Made by a program: the position numbers and the translations under genes
Shown: piece by piece, positions 33,854 through 45,646 of the stretch
Numbering within the stretch: the first letter of the stretch is position 1
Layout of the letters: each line of letters begins with the position of its first letter
From: Mrakia gelida
Taxonomy: Eukaryota > Basidiomycota > Tremellomycetes > Cystofilobasidiales > Mrakiaceae
Direction: 5' to 3'
DNA: 64,000 nucleotides
Assembly (NCBI GenBank): GCA_024345305.1
Contig: BRON01000003.1
Location: 1,178,001-1,242,000, forward strand
Notes under the pieces: generated by a model
Seen by the model: only the letters and a program-made list of their open reading frames with translations
What the model was told of the DNA's origin: nothing
Database searches by the model: none

Positions 33854-36800
33854 TCAAGTCCTCCCCTTCTTCTCCTTTATCGAAGCCGCCACTCTCTCTC
33901 CCAGATCGTCTCCTTCCGGCACCACCGCTGGGTGCTTCTCCCTCCCCTCCTCGAGATCCATCGGCGTCGAAGGAGTCATCGGCGTGTCCTTCCCATGTCG
34001 TTTCCTCTCCTTCTCGTGGAGAGCCCATTCCTTCGCTTTCGTCTTCTGGTCGGCGTCGTCTTCTCGATTGAGAGTGTCTGAGAGAAGGTAGAAGACAGGA
34101 GAGAAAGGGAGAAAGGAACGAAAGCGTCAGTGGTGAAAACGAAGGACGAAGATTGCAAAAGAAGAAGACGCGTCTCGAGTCGAAGAAGAGTAAGAGGAGG
34201 AACTCACGAGCTTTGACGAAGAAGGCTGTGAAGAAGAAACTCAGTCCTGCGCAGGGAATGCAGAAGTACCAGATGTGCTGGACACCTTTGACGTAGGCTT
34301 GAAGGGCGAGGATCCGTTGCTCGGACGTGAGGGTCGAGAGGGTAGGGATGAGGGTAGGTTCGGAGGTGATGGAGGCGATGACATCGGCGGGGAGGGAGAG
34401 CGCGAGGAGACCGTTTCTGTGTAGGTCGAAGGAGAGCAGGATTCAGTCAATCTGTCGTCGAACGGAGTGACGAGGGACGAAGAGAGGAGCAACGACGACG
34501 AACCGGACGGTGTTTTGAAGCAGAGAGGACCCGATGGCGAGAGCGACCGTTCCACCAAGAAGACGGACGAAGCTGGTAGAGAAGACAAAGAGCAAGAGTC
34601 AGCGAGTGGAAGAGGAGCAGGGAGGAAAGAAGGGAAGGGAAGGGCGAAGAGGAGGCTCAGTGTCGACGACGCGACGCGACGAAACGCCGCCTTCACTCTT
34701 TGGCTTTCCCCGCCCCAACGAGAAAAGAAAGTAACTCACTTTCGAGTAGAGGTCACAACAGCCATCTGAGAGCGAGGAACAGCAGCTTGAACGGCGACGA
34801 GACCCGTCTGCAGGGAGAAAGAACGAAGAACGCGTCGTCAAGGTCAGTTCTCAGCCCGTCGCTCATGTGCCTCTCGCCTTCGTACTCACCTGGAATGTGG
34901 ACCCAGCTCCCGCGCCAGCCAGAACCTGGTACCCCACGATCTGTCCGAGGGACGAGAACTCATCCAACGAGCAGAGAAGTCCCAGACCGACCGTCCACGC
35001 GGCGAAACCGATGAGCAGATTGTATCTGTACTCTCCCGTGGCAGATACGAGGTATCCGCTGGAGATCGAATGCAAAGTGATGATTGAAACATCAGCATGC
35101 TCTTCGGGAGAAGAAAGCAAACCTCAAACGAAGCGAAAGGGAGAGACGTACGAGAGGAAACTGAAGAAAGTTTGGGGAAGAATGAGAGCCAGGAGAAGGA
35201 CCGCTGAACGAAGAGCTGAGACGTTGAGGACGACTTGAAGGTACTGAGGGATGTAGTAGAGTTGACAATAGAAGCTGTATGGGAGGAGGGGGGAGGCGCG
35301 GGGTCAGCGTCGTAGAAGAGACGGACGCGAGGCGAATCGAATTGAGGTTGGAAGCTCACATGCAGCCTGAAAGGAAGGTGGAGATCATGACTCCTGCGAC
35401 CGTGGCGTTTCGAAAGATGGACATGGGAATGATCGCTGTGGAGGGAGCGGAGAAGATGGGAGGAAAGCGAGGTCAGAACGAGTGAAGACGCGACGAGGTG
35501 GAGATCAGGGATGAAAGAAGAACTCACGAAGGCGGACTTTCAGCTCAACGAACACGAACAACCCGATCGAGAGGAAACCTATCACGAGGGGTACGATGAC
35601 TGAAGCTGAAGCCCATGGGTGTTCGGTTCCTCCCCTGTCGATCAAAGATAAGGGCAGACGCGTCGAGTCAGCTCGTTTTGCTCGAGGACCTGTCGCGAAA
35701 CGCCTTGACCTTCGACGACTCGGAGCTCAGGAGTGACGCATGAGGTACTCACCAAGATATAGGAATGAGCAGCGAGATGGTTCCTCCCAGCGTGACGATG
35801 CTGCCGTAGTAATCGACCTGCTTGAGCTTTTGCTTGTACGATCCGGTGACCTTCTTGAGAGGAAGAAGGAAGTAGACGACGAGGGCGGAGGCAGCAGTGA
35901 GAGGGAGGTTGATCCACTGGAAAGGGAGAAAGGCCGAAGGGAAAGAAGATCGTCAGAACGTGGAGGTCGAAGAGAAGCGAGAGACTCGACGCGACTCACG
36001 AAACACCACCGCCAACTGAGCTTCTCGGTGAAGACTCCTCCAAGTAGTGGACCTAGCGAGTTACTCAGAGCTACGACTCCCCCAGTAATTCCTTGGTACT
36101 TTCCTCGATCCTTCAGGGAGACCACGTCGGATACTGAACAATGCGAAGAAGGAAAGAACGGTCAGTTCGACTGATCCAGCTTGAAGGTCGTCTGTGGGTG
36201 ACTCACCAATGATCATCACACTAGTAAGGATACCTCCACCACCGATACCAGCAAGGGCTCGGAAGATCTGTAGACAGGAAGCGAAGGAGAGTCGAGAGTC
36301 AGCGCGTCGCACGATACGACTTGACGAGAAACGCTGAGCGAAACGTTGCAAAGGAGAACGAACGATGAGCTGAATCATGGACTGAGCCAGAGCACAAGCG
36401 AGGGATCCGAGAAACTGCATGAGAGTAAGGGTGAAGAGTCTCGAGGTCAGCTGCGTTGCCGAAGCGAAGAGAGAGGAAGTGGGACGAGGTCGAGCGTCGT
36501 CGAGCTTCGAGAAGGAGAAACGGACGAACGAAGATGACGAGAGCGATCATGAGCATGTACTTCCTGCCGAAGATGTCAGAGAATCGACCGTAAAGGGGCT
36601 GAATGGTTCAAGGATAAGGTAGGTCAGAAAGGAGGGGGCGAAAGGGAGGAAGTAAACACGAAAGACGCGAGACGGCAACGAACCTGGAAAGCCGTAGAAG
36701 TCAAGAGGTAGGCGTTCGCCACCCATATCGAAGTGGACGAAGAGTGAAAGACCACTCCGATCTGAGGCAGAGCGGTCGAAACTACGTAGAGGGAGGGTAA

Positions 36801-37669
36801 GGAGAGACGCGAGGGAAGGTAAGCTGAGCCGAACGCGAATCGAGGAAGACGCGTGAGACTCACCGATCGTCTGGTCTATCAGGCAGCAGAAGAGAGACAA
36901 GCTAAGTCCTGCGTAGATAATGACGACCTGGAAGGAAAGACGAGTAGGGCAAAGCGAGAAGAAGTCAGTTTCTTCTTGGATCTGATGCGAAGAACGAAGG
37001 GGCTCTCTCGCCGCCGTCGAAAGCTATCTTGAGCGGCAAGACCAACGTCAGCCGACTCCTCGCCTTTTCTTCTGCCACCTCTCTACTATATCTGAGGATG
37101 AGAGGGCCTCCTTGGAAGCATCGACTATTCGACGCGTCTGGATACAGTGGTCGCCTGTTGATTCGAAGCGTCGGTCGGCGCCGACGCTAATCAAGAGGAA
37201 CAAGAAACCAAACGAAAAGCTCACACCGCCGCCCTCCTTCCCTCCGACTGCCGCCTTTGCTCTCCCTCCCTTCCCTCCAAGCTAAACGATAAATAGAGCG
37301 TGAGAAGAGGAGGAGACTCACCTGCTTAACCGGTAGCAAATTTGTTTGATCCTGAAGAACGATCTCCTTCCTCTTCTTCGTGACCTTCTTCCCACTCTCG
37401 TCCTCGACCTCGACTTCCTCCTCCAAATCGAGGTGGCCGTGCGACGAGGGGGTAGGTGAAGAGGAAGGGTCCTCTTGATGTATCAGGGTTGTAGTCGCAG
37501 AGGTAGAGGAGGATATCGGATTTGAAAGACGAGCGGCCGATTGGGGGAGGAGAGGTTGAGGTGAGGTTGAAGTTGAAGCGTCGGTCGAGGAGGAGGGAGG
37601 GAAAGCTCGAGAAGACGTCGACGTTGATTCCATTTCTGCCGTCAGTGGTGATGGAACAGTGGTGGACAT
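33854..37669 (-). CDS. MFS drug:H+ antiporter, DHA2 (14-helix) type
   Basis: Many short exons encode a polytopic membrane protein. Motifs: IWVANAYLLTSTAFQ (helix 2), GRFSDIFGRKYM (motif A), RALAGIGGGGILTSVMIIVS, ALSNSLGPLLGGVF (antiporter motif C, GPxxGG), WRWCFWINLPL (typical of DHA2), then later helices (IGFAAWTVGLGLLCSLDEF, VGYQVLAGAGAGSTFQ) and a charged cytosolic tail ending in KEKKGRT. Stop at 33854-33856. The start at 37669 (MSTTVPSPLTAEMESTSTSS) gives a long hydrophilic Ser-rich N-terminus. The frame is open further upstream. By family it exports drugs or small metabolites across the plasma or vacuolar membrane; the substrate cannot be read from sequence. The intron between the hydrophilic N-terminus and helix 1 (36928-37321) is about 394 bases, far longer than its neighbours. 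Confidence 0.85.
37168..37187. repeat. GC-rich inverted repeat in the long intron of the DHA2 transporter gene
   Basis: GCGTCGG and CCGACGC, separated by six bases, can form a 7-bp stem. It lies inside the unusually long first intron of the transporter gene. Function unknown. Confidence 0.5.
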
Positions 37670-38352
37670 GCTTCTGTAGGAAAGAGAGAGAGGGGGTGGG
37701 ATAAGAGGGGGTGGTGGTTGAGGTGTCAAAGAAAGGACAGCGAGAGTTTTGAGGTTGGGGAGGTCGGTGAAGGCCGTCGTGGGCAGGAGACAAGATCCGA
37801 CGAGGGAGGAGAAGGTCGGCCGACCTCGATTCGTGGAAAGATTTCCTGCCTTGGTCGACACTTTTAGGTCCTGGATCTATATAGGAAGGTAACCGAGGTC
37901 AGCACCGAGCTCTGAGAGGTTGTAGAGCGTCGCGGGGATCGCAGAAGATAAAGAAGCATCAGGGCCGCCAGGGTTGAGAGCGCCGAGCTCGACTCGACGC
38001 GTTTCTATTTCAGCTCGGACCTTGAGTGAAGACTCTGGACGCGTCCAGAGCTTCCAGAGACAGAGGACGACGAGGTGGATACATCCTCGTGCCATCTGTA
38101 AACGATGAAGAATGCCAGCTCAACGAAAGACGAATGACGGTCGAAAAAGACCGCCGTCGAGCTCGTTCGAGAGAAGAGCGAGCATCAGTCGACCGAGCGA
38201 CGAAAGGATATAGCCTCCTCTGACAGAACTATCCCTCGGAGAAAGAACTCACTGTGTGAGAGCCTGCGAAGGAACGTCCTCAAAGACCTCAGCGACAAAA
38301 GCTTCGCACTTTCTAACCTCATCGCTCGCTTCTCTTCAATTGTTCAGCCCAT
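37670..38352. other. Leader/promoter region of the DHA2 gene and 3' flank of TPT1
   Basis: On the minus strand an ATG at 38095 opens MARGCIHLVVLCLWKLWTRP. A possible intron (donor near 38038, GCTGACC branch, acceptor near 37878) would join it in frame to the sequence upstream of the transporter start. It may be a spliced 5' leader, an upstream ORF or a real N-terminal extension. Nothing else recognised. Confidence 0.4.
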
Positions 38353-39807
38353 TCAATTGATCTTCAGCTCACTGATATTCACCTCCAGCTCTGTCTCTGA
38401 GACCCCGTCCCCCTCGTCCCCTCTCGTCCATACTATCCTCCCTGTCTTCCTCTCGACCAGCCTGAGGAAGAACGCGCGTTCGATCGTCCCTGGAGAGGAA
38501 GCGTTGGGATCCCCTGGGGAGAGGAGGACGTCGTTGGTGGAGAGGAAGAGGGGAACGTTGCCTGTAAGAGATGAGCCGAGTTGTTCGAAGTGAAGATGAA
38601 GGTGGAGGAAAGGGAGCAGGAGGGACGAGAGGAGAGAAAGTGAAAGTCAGCGAAACGCGACGATGAAAGTCCGAAAAGAGAGAGCTCAGGGACTCACGTT
38701 CGAGCAGCAAGGGTACGTCAAGGTAGAGAAGATAACTCGAGGTTGCTCGGATTCCTGAGGTGACCTTGCCTTCTGGTTTGATAGCCGACCGAGGAGGAGG
38801 AGTCGAGAGAGCGAGGTGGATGTGCTGGCGAGACATTTTGGAGAGTCCGGTTGCGTCTGTTGATCCGAGAACGGGCACATAGGCGCAGGAGAAGGATACA
38901 GAAAAGAGGAGAGACATGTCAGATCGATGTAGGTGTCAGGAAAGAGGATTGGCGATGGCGGCGAAGAGAAAGACGCGTCGTCCTTCTCGCTGCTCGGCGC
39001 AACGCGCTTCTCCCTCCTCCCCTCACTCGCTGTCAAACCTCAACCTCTCCCGCACTAACTGGACTCTCCTCCCTCCAGATCTGACTGAGAAGGCAGAGAA
39101 GACTCACAAATCTCCTTCCAAACCCCCAACCCCGTTGTCCCATGAACTGCCTCTCCCGCCTCCTCCTCTCTCTCGACCCTCCTCATCCCACTCTCAATCC
39201 CCTCAAGCTCAATCGAATGTCCCTGGTTCGCTCGGATGTACCAGACCTCAACTCCTGCTGGTGACGCCGACGACGAGGCTTCCGACGAGGTCGAGGGCAA
39301 AGGTCGAAGAGCAATCGCCAACCTTCCCTTCTTGTCGTTCTCGACCATCTCCTTCAACGACTCCAGATTCAGGTAAGGGGTCAGAGCGGGGTGGTCGAGC
39401 TGCAACAGACATCGGACGTAACCCACAAGCAAAGAGCAAAAGGCAAAAAGGGGGGGGTCAAAGAAGCAAGGTCAGCTTGCGTTTGTCGAGCTCAACACCT
39501 CCTTCCCTCCCTTCTCGCCGAAACTCACCAGCTCCCCAACCTCAACCCACCCTTCCCCATCCACCGTCAACCCAGCCTTATCCGCTGCATGCCTGAGGAA
39601 GTAGGAAACGGTCTTGGAGATCCTCGTTTCGAGAGGATCGGTAGGGTTGCCTCGAAGTTTGGAGGAACGAGCTTGAGGTTTCTTGGGTCCTTTCACTTTG
39701 GGAGCTTTCGGGACTTTGGGTTTGGGAGGAGGAGGGGCGGGTGCGGAAGGAGCGAGAGGAGGAATGTTGGTTGTTGAGGGAGGAGGGGGAACAGGAGAGG
39801 AAGACAT
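38353..39807 (-). CDS. TPT1: tRNA 2'-phosphotransferase (Tpt1/KptA)
   Basis: ATG 39807 starts a Pro/Lys-rich N-terminus (MSSSPVPPPPSTTNIPPLAP), then the KptA fold: RISKTVSYFLRHAADKAGLT, VDGEGWVEVGELLDHPAL, WYIRANQGHSIELE, MSRQHIHLALSTPP, GIRATSSYLLYLDVPLLLE and SPGDPNASSPGTIERAFFLR. The conserved catalytic Arg-His-Arg-Arg set can be seen in LRHAAD, RANQGHS and IRATS. The enzyme moves the 2'-phosphate at the tRNA splice junction to NAD+, the last step of fungal tRNA splicing. The product is normal in size apart from the disordered N-terminus. Stop TGA at 38353-38355. Introns have GTGAGT-type donors and CTGAC branch points. Confidence 0.93.
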
Positions 39808-40152
39808 GCTGGGTTGGTGGTGCGGGAGGAAGAGAGGGAGGCGGAAGGAAGGAGGGAAAGTTGAGCTCGAGATTTGGGAGCGCGAAGGGTCGAGTCACGT
39901 TTTCCTCGACGACCGTTCGAGCTGAAATGAGTCTCTCGCAGAAGATGGAGCGGAGATTTCGTCTCGCACGAGAAGGGAAAGTAAAATGAGACTGGCAAAA
40001 GCATAAACGTATTCTGAAACCTCCTTCTCCCTCTTCGCGACCTCGACTTCGTGCTAAATCTCCTCCCTCTAGCGTCGTCCGTTTGAGACGACGTCTCTTT
40101 CCACGCACACCCACACACCCCTCCAACCCAACTAGCCTGCAAGGCGAGTTGT

Positions 40153-41518
40153 TTAACCGTAGACCCTGTGTGAAGCAAGAGAAGAGAGGAGAGACGTGAG
40201 CGGGAGTTCAAGGTCGACGCGAGGGAGGAGAGCGAGCCAGAGGGAAGAGAGGGAGAGGAACGCACAGACGGAAGACGTCGTTGAACCTGAGATACAAGTA
40301 GACAGAAAGGAGGGAAGATCGTCAGCTGAGCTGCAGACGAGACGAGTCGAGGTCGAGACGCGAGGTGAGGAGGGAGAGGACTCACACCCAGTAGGTAGCT
40401 CCCTCCTTGATCAACTGGAACACCTGCGAGAACTGAAGTGGGGGCGAGTCGTCGATCTGTCGTTCCCAGCCGAAACGACGAAAGGTCAGCTCGAAGAAGC
40501 GAGCTCGGCCAACGTGCGAAGGGCGAGAAACAAATCGGACGAAGGTGAGGGAGAAGGACGAACGATCAACTGTCCGGTAACGAGAACGATGAGGTGCTCC
40601 TGTCCGGGCTGCGAGGGCTGAGCATCGGTGGTGTGGATCTTGTGCTGGACCTTGGCGAAGGGGAGACCCTGTGAGAGAGGCGAGCGACGAGGAAGAGGAA
40701 GGAAGGAGGAGGAGGTCGAGGTCAGCTCGGGGTTCGCGAAGGGTCCGGAGGTGGTGAGATGCGTCGTGGGAAAGAAGGGTCGACGAGAGTTTTGGTCCGC
40801 CGTAGGAGATGAAGAGACGACAAGGAGTTGGAGGTGACGACGAAGGGAAGGGCAAGAAAGGAAGGAGGAGGTCGAAGTGCGAGCTCCTTCCATCCCTTCC
40901 CCTTCCGAGCCTACTCCAGCTTCCCTCGTCGACCTCTCTACCTAGCGCTCGTTCTACCGCCGCTTCCCAAGGCTCTCTACCAGCCTCTCCACCAATCCCA
41001 AGACCTCGCTTCACAGCGTCTCCCTCGTCCAACGAAGCTCCCTCCAAGCTCACCACTCACTCCCTTCGAGCCATCTCCACCCCTCCCTCCCTCCCTTCCT
41101 CCCTCTCCCTCTCCCTCTCCCGAACTCTACGAAGAAGGAAGAACTGCTCACGACCAAGTGCTCTACGATCTTATCCCCACTGAGGAACTGTTTCTCCTCC
41201 CAACTGAGCATCGAAAGAGGCCTCTGCAAAAAAACATCGAAGAGAAAGCGTCGAAAGCTCGTCAGCTCTACGTCCTTCGTTCCCTTCGCCCTCCCCTCAT
41301 GATGATGAAGCACGCACGTAAAGGTCCTTCAACGCAGGTCGGTTGGTAGAGAACAGGGAGTAGTAGTACTCTATTCGAAACAAGCAAAGGAAGGGGAGTC
41401 AGAGTTAGTCAAGGAGAGCAAGGACGAAGGGAGGAGGGGAGGGGGAGGGGAGGAGAGGGAGGAGAGAAGGGAAGAGCTCACCCGTGAAGGATTTGGCTAC
41501 AGCGGTGATGTCGGCCAT
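40153..41518 (-). CDS. NTF2: Nuclear transport factor 2
   Basis: Exons encode MADITAVAKSFTEYYYSLFS, TNRPALKDLYRDDSMLSWE, GDKIVEHL, KVQHKIHTTDAQPSQPGQEH, LIVLVTGQLI, FSQVFQLIKEGATYWV and FNDVFRLVYG. This is the complete NTF2 pattern at about 125 residues. The homodimer carries Ran-GDP into the nucleus through FG nucleoporins. The last exon is tiny: CT|GGTCTACGGTTAA rebuilds LVYG plus stop (stop 40153-40155), matching the known NTF2 C-terminus. The second exon starts with a short EYY segment after an intron that follows the first 12 codons. Confidence 0.94.
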
Positions 41519-41982
41519 GATTCCTGAGAGACCGAAGGGAGAAGAGGTTCAGCGAGGGGAGGAGGCTGCAAGAGGAGGAGGGAGGAAGGAAGACCAACAG
41601 AAAGAAGGATGTCGTTGAGGTCAACGAAGCGAGGCGAAGGGTTCGAGCGTTGACGGTCGATCTCGAGGGTGGGTTTGAGCAGCAAAGGGAAAGTCTTCAT
41701 TCGGTCTCGGAGAGCTTCTGATCAGTTCGAGGAACGCTGGGAGAGTTGAAGATGTGTTTTTCGAAGATTTGGGTGCGGAAGAGCATCGAGCGGTCGTCCT
41801 TCGCGACGCTTCCTCGACTCTTTCCGCGCCTCGAAGGTCGCGAAGACGGAGAAAAGATGACCAAAAAAAAAAAGAGCCATGCGTAGACAACTAGCTCAGA
41901 CGTAGCGAAAAGCAAAAACAACAAGCCCAAGCGGAGCGAACCGAGGAGTCCAAACCGCGACGAGCCCTCCCTCCCTCTCTCT
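41519..41982. other. Intergenic, NTF2 promoter and mS41 3' flank
   Basis: No gene recognised. A run of A near 41860-41875 and short open frames without similarity are present. Confidence 0.45.
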
Positions 41983-43315
41983 CTACTCCCTCTTCACCTT
42001 CACCACCGCCTTCATCCCCCAAGGCCGAGCAGCGTGTCCGATATCCAGCTTGTTGGACCACTTCATTCGAATTCCGTTCTGGACTGCCAGACCGTGTCTG
42101 AGAAGAGACAGAGAGAGAGAGAGAGGGAGGAGGGTCAGCTTCGCGAAGTTCGTTTCGTTCGTTCTCCTCGCTACCAGAGCTCCGTTTGGGGAGTTGTCGA
42201 GGAGAAGTATAAGGACTCGAAACGTGGACGTACCTTCTGTACTTCTTAGGCTTCTTGGGAATCGTCTTGAACTGTCGAGGATCCCAACCTTGACGGTACT
42301 TCTCGACGCACCAGAGGAGGTACCTGAGGAACGAGAAAGAGAGAGAGAATGAGTCAGCGTTCTAGGTTCGGCAACTCCCTCGCGAGAGAATCGAGGCCGA
42401 GATTTCGAGGAGTTGTAGCAGCTCAGGCGTCCAGATCCGGTCGGGAGTCGTTCTCGACGTCGAGTCGAAGCTGACCTCTCTCCCTTCCCTTCCCTGCCTT
42501 CGCTCCTTGATCTCTCCTCCCTCGCCGTCCCCAAGCACCAGCGACTGTCCTCTCTAGCCCACTATCTACTACCCATCACGACCTCTCAGCAACCAACGTC
42601 CTCCGTCCTCGTACGAAAGAAGAGCTGAACGAGCCGAAGGGGAACGCAAACTCACTTCCTCTCTCTGACCTCGAGTGCTGCCTCCTTCGCCCAATTATGC
42701 CCTCTGAACGTGAAGAGCTGTATCCAGGTTAGCTCCGGCAGCTTCGCCTTGACCTTCTCCTTGAGTCCACGTCCGATGTGGTACAGGAAGGCGTCCACGT
42801 CCACGATGGGACCTGAAGAGAGAGAGAGAACGGAGGTGGAAAGGAGGGAAGGAGGAGGGTGGAAAGGAGAGGAGGTCGTCAGTGAGTGAGAATTCGAGAA
42901 CGAACGAGGTCCCGAGACTAGCATGATTCTGCACTCGAGCGGGGAATGAGATGGGAGGAAGGCCAAGGGAGCGAGAGAGAAGGGAAGGGAAGGGCGAAGG
43001 TGATGAAGGAAGGAGAGCGAGCTCACCTTTTGGTTCAGGGATTCCTCTTTCATGGACCTGTCCGAGCACTTTTTGAGGCAGTTGCGAGAGGATATCCTTC
43101 GAGATGTCCTTCCACTGAGCAGAGGTGAACTCTGGATCCTTCGGGACGACCTCCTTCCGCTTGATCCAATGCTCGCCTTCCGGTGCTGAGTCCGAGTAGG
43201 AGCGTCGAGAACAGGAGGGAGTAGGGAGGAGGGGGACGAAGAGAGAAGGGCGGCTGAGGAGAGTGGCTGGTGATGGTGTCCGACGAGCGAAGAGGCGAGG
43301 AAGAAGAAGAGACAT
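41983..43315 (-). CDS. FYV4: Mitochondrial small-subunit ribosomal protein mS41 (Fyv4), IGR motif
   Basis: ATG 43315 starts MSLLLPRLFARRTPSPATLL, an Arg/Ser/Leu-rich mitochondrial targeting sequence. Then PEFTSAQWKDISKDILSQLP and the IGR domain: VDAFLYHIGRGLKEKV, LPELTWIQLFTFRGHNWAKE, VRERKYLLWCVEKYRQGWDP. Fyv4/mS41 proteins have the pattern FLxxIGR...W..LF......R.R.Y.L...EK.R.G. The C-terminal exon (HGLAVQNGIRMKWSNKLDIG, MKAVVKVKRE) is basic. Stop TAG at 41983-41985. It should act in the mitochondrial ribosome small subunit. Four exons, with GTACGT/GTGAGT-type donors. Confidence 0.87.
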
Positions 43316-43851
43316 ATCTGGAAGGGGCTGATGGGGTGAGAGGACGGGAAAGGAGGGAGGGAAGGGAAGGGAGGAGGAAGGACGAGTTCTTTTCTCGAAG
43401 TTGACCTCGACGACGATGAGTCCCTCTCTCCTTCCTTCTTCGCTTCGCTCATTTAGCCTCTTCAAGAGTCTAGGCTAACCCTGTCGCTTGGTTTCTCCCT
43501 CAGACTCAGGACTAACCAAATTGAAACAGGCGAACGACGTTCCTTACGATCTCACTCTCTCTCTCTCGTTCCTCGTTCCTCAGTCATTAACTGTCTCGCG
43601 CGTCCTTCGCTCGCCTACTCTTGCTCTGCTCCAAGGGCGGATCTAACTCACGTCGGTTTGCCTCAGGTCTCTCTCTAGCTTGGCTTCTCGGCTACCCCCA
43701 AATTCGATTGAATCAGGTCCCAGCACTCTGTCTTCTGCCTTCAAAAGACGAATAGGTGGATCCCGTTCTCTTGTCCCTCACCATCCATCACCTCCTCCCT
43801 CCCTCCCTTCCCCTCCTTCTTCGCAACTTCACTCATCCTCACCTCGACAAG
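43316..43851. promoter_or_regulatory. Divergent promoter region mS41/CPL1-like
   Basis: The start codons point away from each other, 536 bases apart. The last 70 bases before the CPL1-like ATG are C/T-rich. No specific factor site recognised. Confidence 0.4.
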
Positions 43852-45155
43852 ATGCGCTTCTCTCCCATCGTCGCTCCCTTCTTCCTCCTCAGCTGCTTCT
43901 TCCTCCTCGCCCTCCCTGCCTCGTCGAACGCGTTGGAGGCCAACGTCTGCGTCTCGGTCGCCATCAACCTCGGTAACCTCCTTGGGTTGAGTGGTCCAGT
44001 TCGTGCTCTTTTGGGTGCTCTGCTCAACATCAGGCTCTGCCTGTGCTTGTCTGCTGGGTTGACGGCTGGTCAGCAGCGAGCTGCTCTCGACAGTACGTGC
44101 CCCGCCTCGCCTTTCCTCTTCTCGCTCGCTCCCTCCTTCGCGCTTCTGAACGAGAAACTGACTCTCAAATCTCTTGCTTTGTTTAGACTACTTGGATACG
44201 ATCCCTGGACTCGACATACTCCTCCGATACCGTAGCCGAGAGACGATTCTCAACGCTGTTGTCCAAGTCGTGCGTCCCTCTTTCGTTCTGCTTTCCCCAC
44301 CGAAACATCTCGTTCTACCAGCTGCTGACTCCTCTCTGCTCTACCAAACAGTACCTCGGCGCCGCTGGTGGAGGTGGAACATGCCCCACTCCCGTCCACG
44401 GTCACGCTATCTGCGACGCCGACGGAACTTGTGGAGTTCAGGTTCGTCCCTCTCTCTTCCCTCTCTCTCTCTTCTCTTCTCCTCTCTCTCTCTCGCTCTC
44501 CAACTGACTTACCACCACCACTACTCGCTTTCTTTCTTACCTCAGTGCGACACCAACTTCGTCTTCAGACAGCAACGATGCCAATGTCGATCGCCTTTCA
44601 ACCTCTGCGGCGACGTCTGCAGCTCGAACGTCTGCCCTTCGCCTGGGCTCGTCCCGAGGAGGAACGCCATCCTTCGAGGTCGAGAGCGGTGCACTCGAAA
44701 GGGTCACACCTTCTGCCCCGTTCAGGGATCCGAGATGGGCATGGCGTCGGGAGGGAAGGTGATGTGGGAGTGCCTTTCGACTGATTCGGGGTTGGAGTCT
44801 TGTGAGTCTTTCTTCGTTTCTTCCCTCTTCTCTCTTCCTTTTCCCTGCTTCGTCTACCTCCCTCTCGACGCGTCCCTGACCGATCCTCCGTTCTCTTTCT
44901 CTTCGCTTCGATTCGCCCAGGCGGCGGCTGCCCTTTCAAATCCTCCCTCATCGCTCCCCTCCTCTCACCGAATCGTCCTCCTCCACCCTCCCTTTCAAAC
45001 TCGGTCAGGACTGCTCAGCCATCCCCTACGTCGACTCCGTTCGATGCTCCTCCGGAAGATGTCTCGTGGATACTTGTGCACCTGGGTGGAAGGTCAACGA
45101 GGGGAGGGACGGGTGCGAGAAGGGGAACGTTACTCAGTTCTCGTTTGGAGCTTAG
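43852..45155 (+). CDS. Secreted CPL1-like cysteine-rich protein, apparent frameshift in last exon
   Basis: ATG 43852 starts a clear signal peptide (MRFSPIVAPFFLLSCFFLLA...SNA). Exons then give CVSVAINLGNLLGLSGPVRA, NYLDTIPGLDILLRYRSRE, CPTPVHGHAICDADGTCGVQ, CDTNFVFRQQRCQCRSPFNL and CGDVCSSNVCPSPGLVPRR. The C-terminus has the CPL1 domain pattern: ESCGGCPF, then QDCSAIPYVDSVRCSSGRCL, VDTCAPGWKVNEGRDGC and a stop at 45153-45155. CGGCPF and QDCSAIP lie in different frames of the same exon. No GT-AG intron between them restores the frame, so one base seems missing (or two extra) between about 44940 and 45003. Cpl1-domain proteins are secreted by basidiomycetes; function here unknown. Either a sequencing or assembly indel, or a broken gene. 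Confidence 0.75.
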
Positions 45156-45646
45156 GTTGGACGCGTCTCGCTCTTCTTCTTCTTTCTTTCTCTCTCTTTC
45201 TCTCTTCTTGGGCTCCGGCCTTTATTCCATACACTTCGTAATAATCTTCCTCGTCTCGCCCTTTGTATCTCGGACTAGTCTCCCTCCTTTCTCCTCCTCT
45301 TCGTTTTCGATCTTTTCTTGGTTTATCTTCGCGTCGCTCGTTCGACCTCGTTTCGATCTCTCTCTTTGGGCTTCGTATCTCATCAGCATTATAGGGCTTC
45401 GAAGCGACTGTCTGCACAAGAACAAACGAGAAGTTTCAAACCCTCGACGAGTCTCGCGACGCGTCGACCCTCGCTTCAACTAGCTTCAACCCACTTCCCC
45501 CTTGTCCCTCCAACCTCTTCTCAAGGGTTCCGAAGAGCTTCACTGAAAGTGCAAGATACCAAGATCAGGTCAGTGACGAAGAGTCGACGAAGCTCAGCTC
45601 TACGAGCAAGGATCGAAGCGAAAGCTCAAACATCGATCGACGAAAC
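45156..45646. other. Tail-to-tail intergenic region
   Basis: Convergent 3' ends of the CPL1-like gene and the Q/N-rich gene. T-rich in the first part. No gene recognised. Confidence 0.4.

Noticed and set aside
44975..45008. A 34-base GT-AG intron to repair the CPL1-like frame
   Set aside because: It is too short for this genome, lacks a branch point and its length does not restore the frame.
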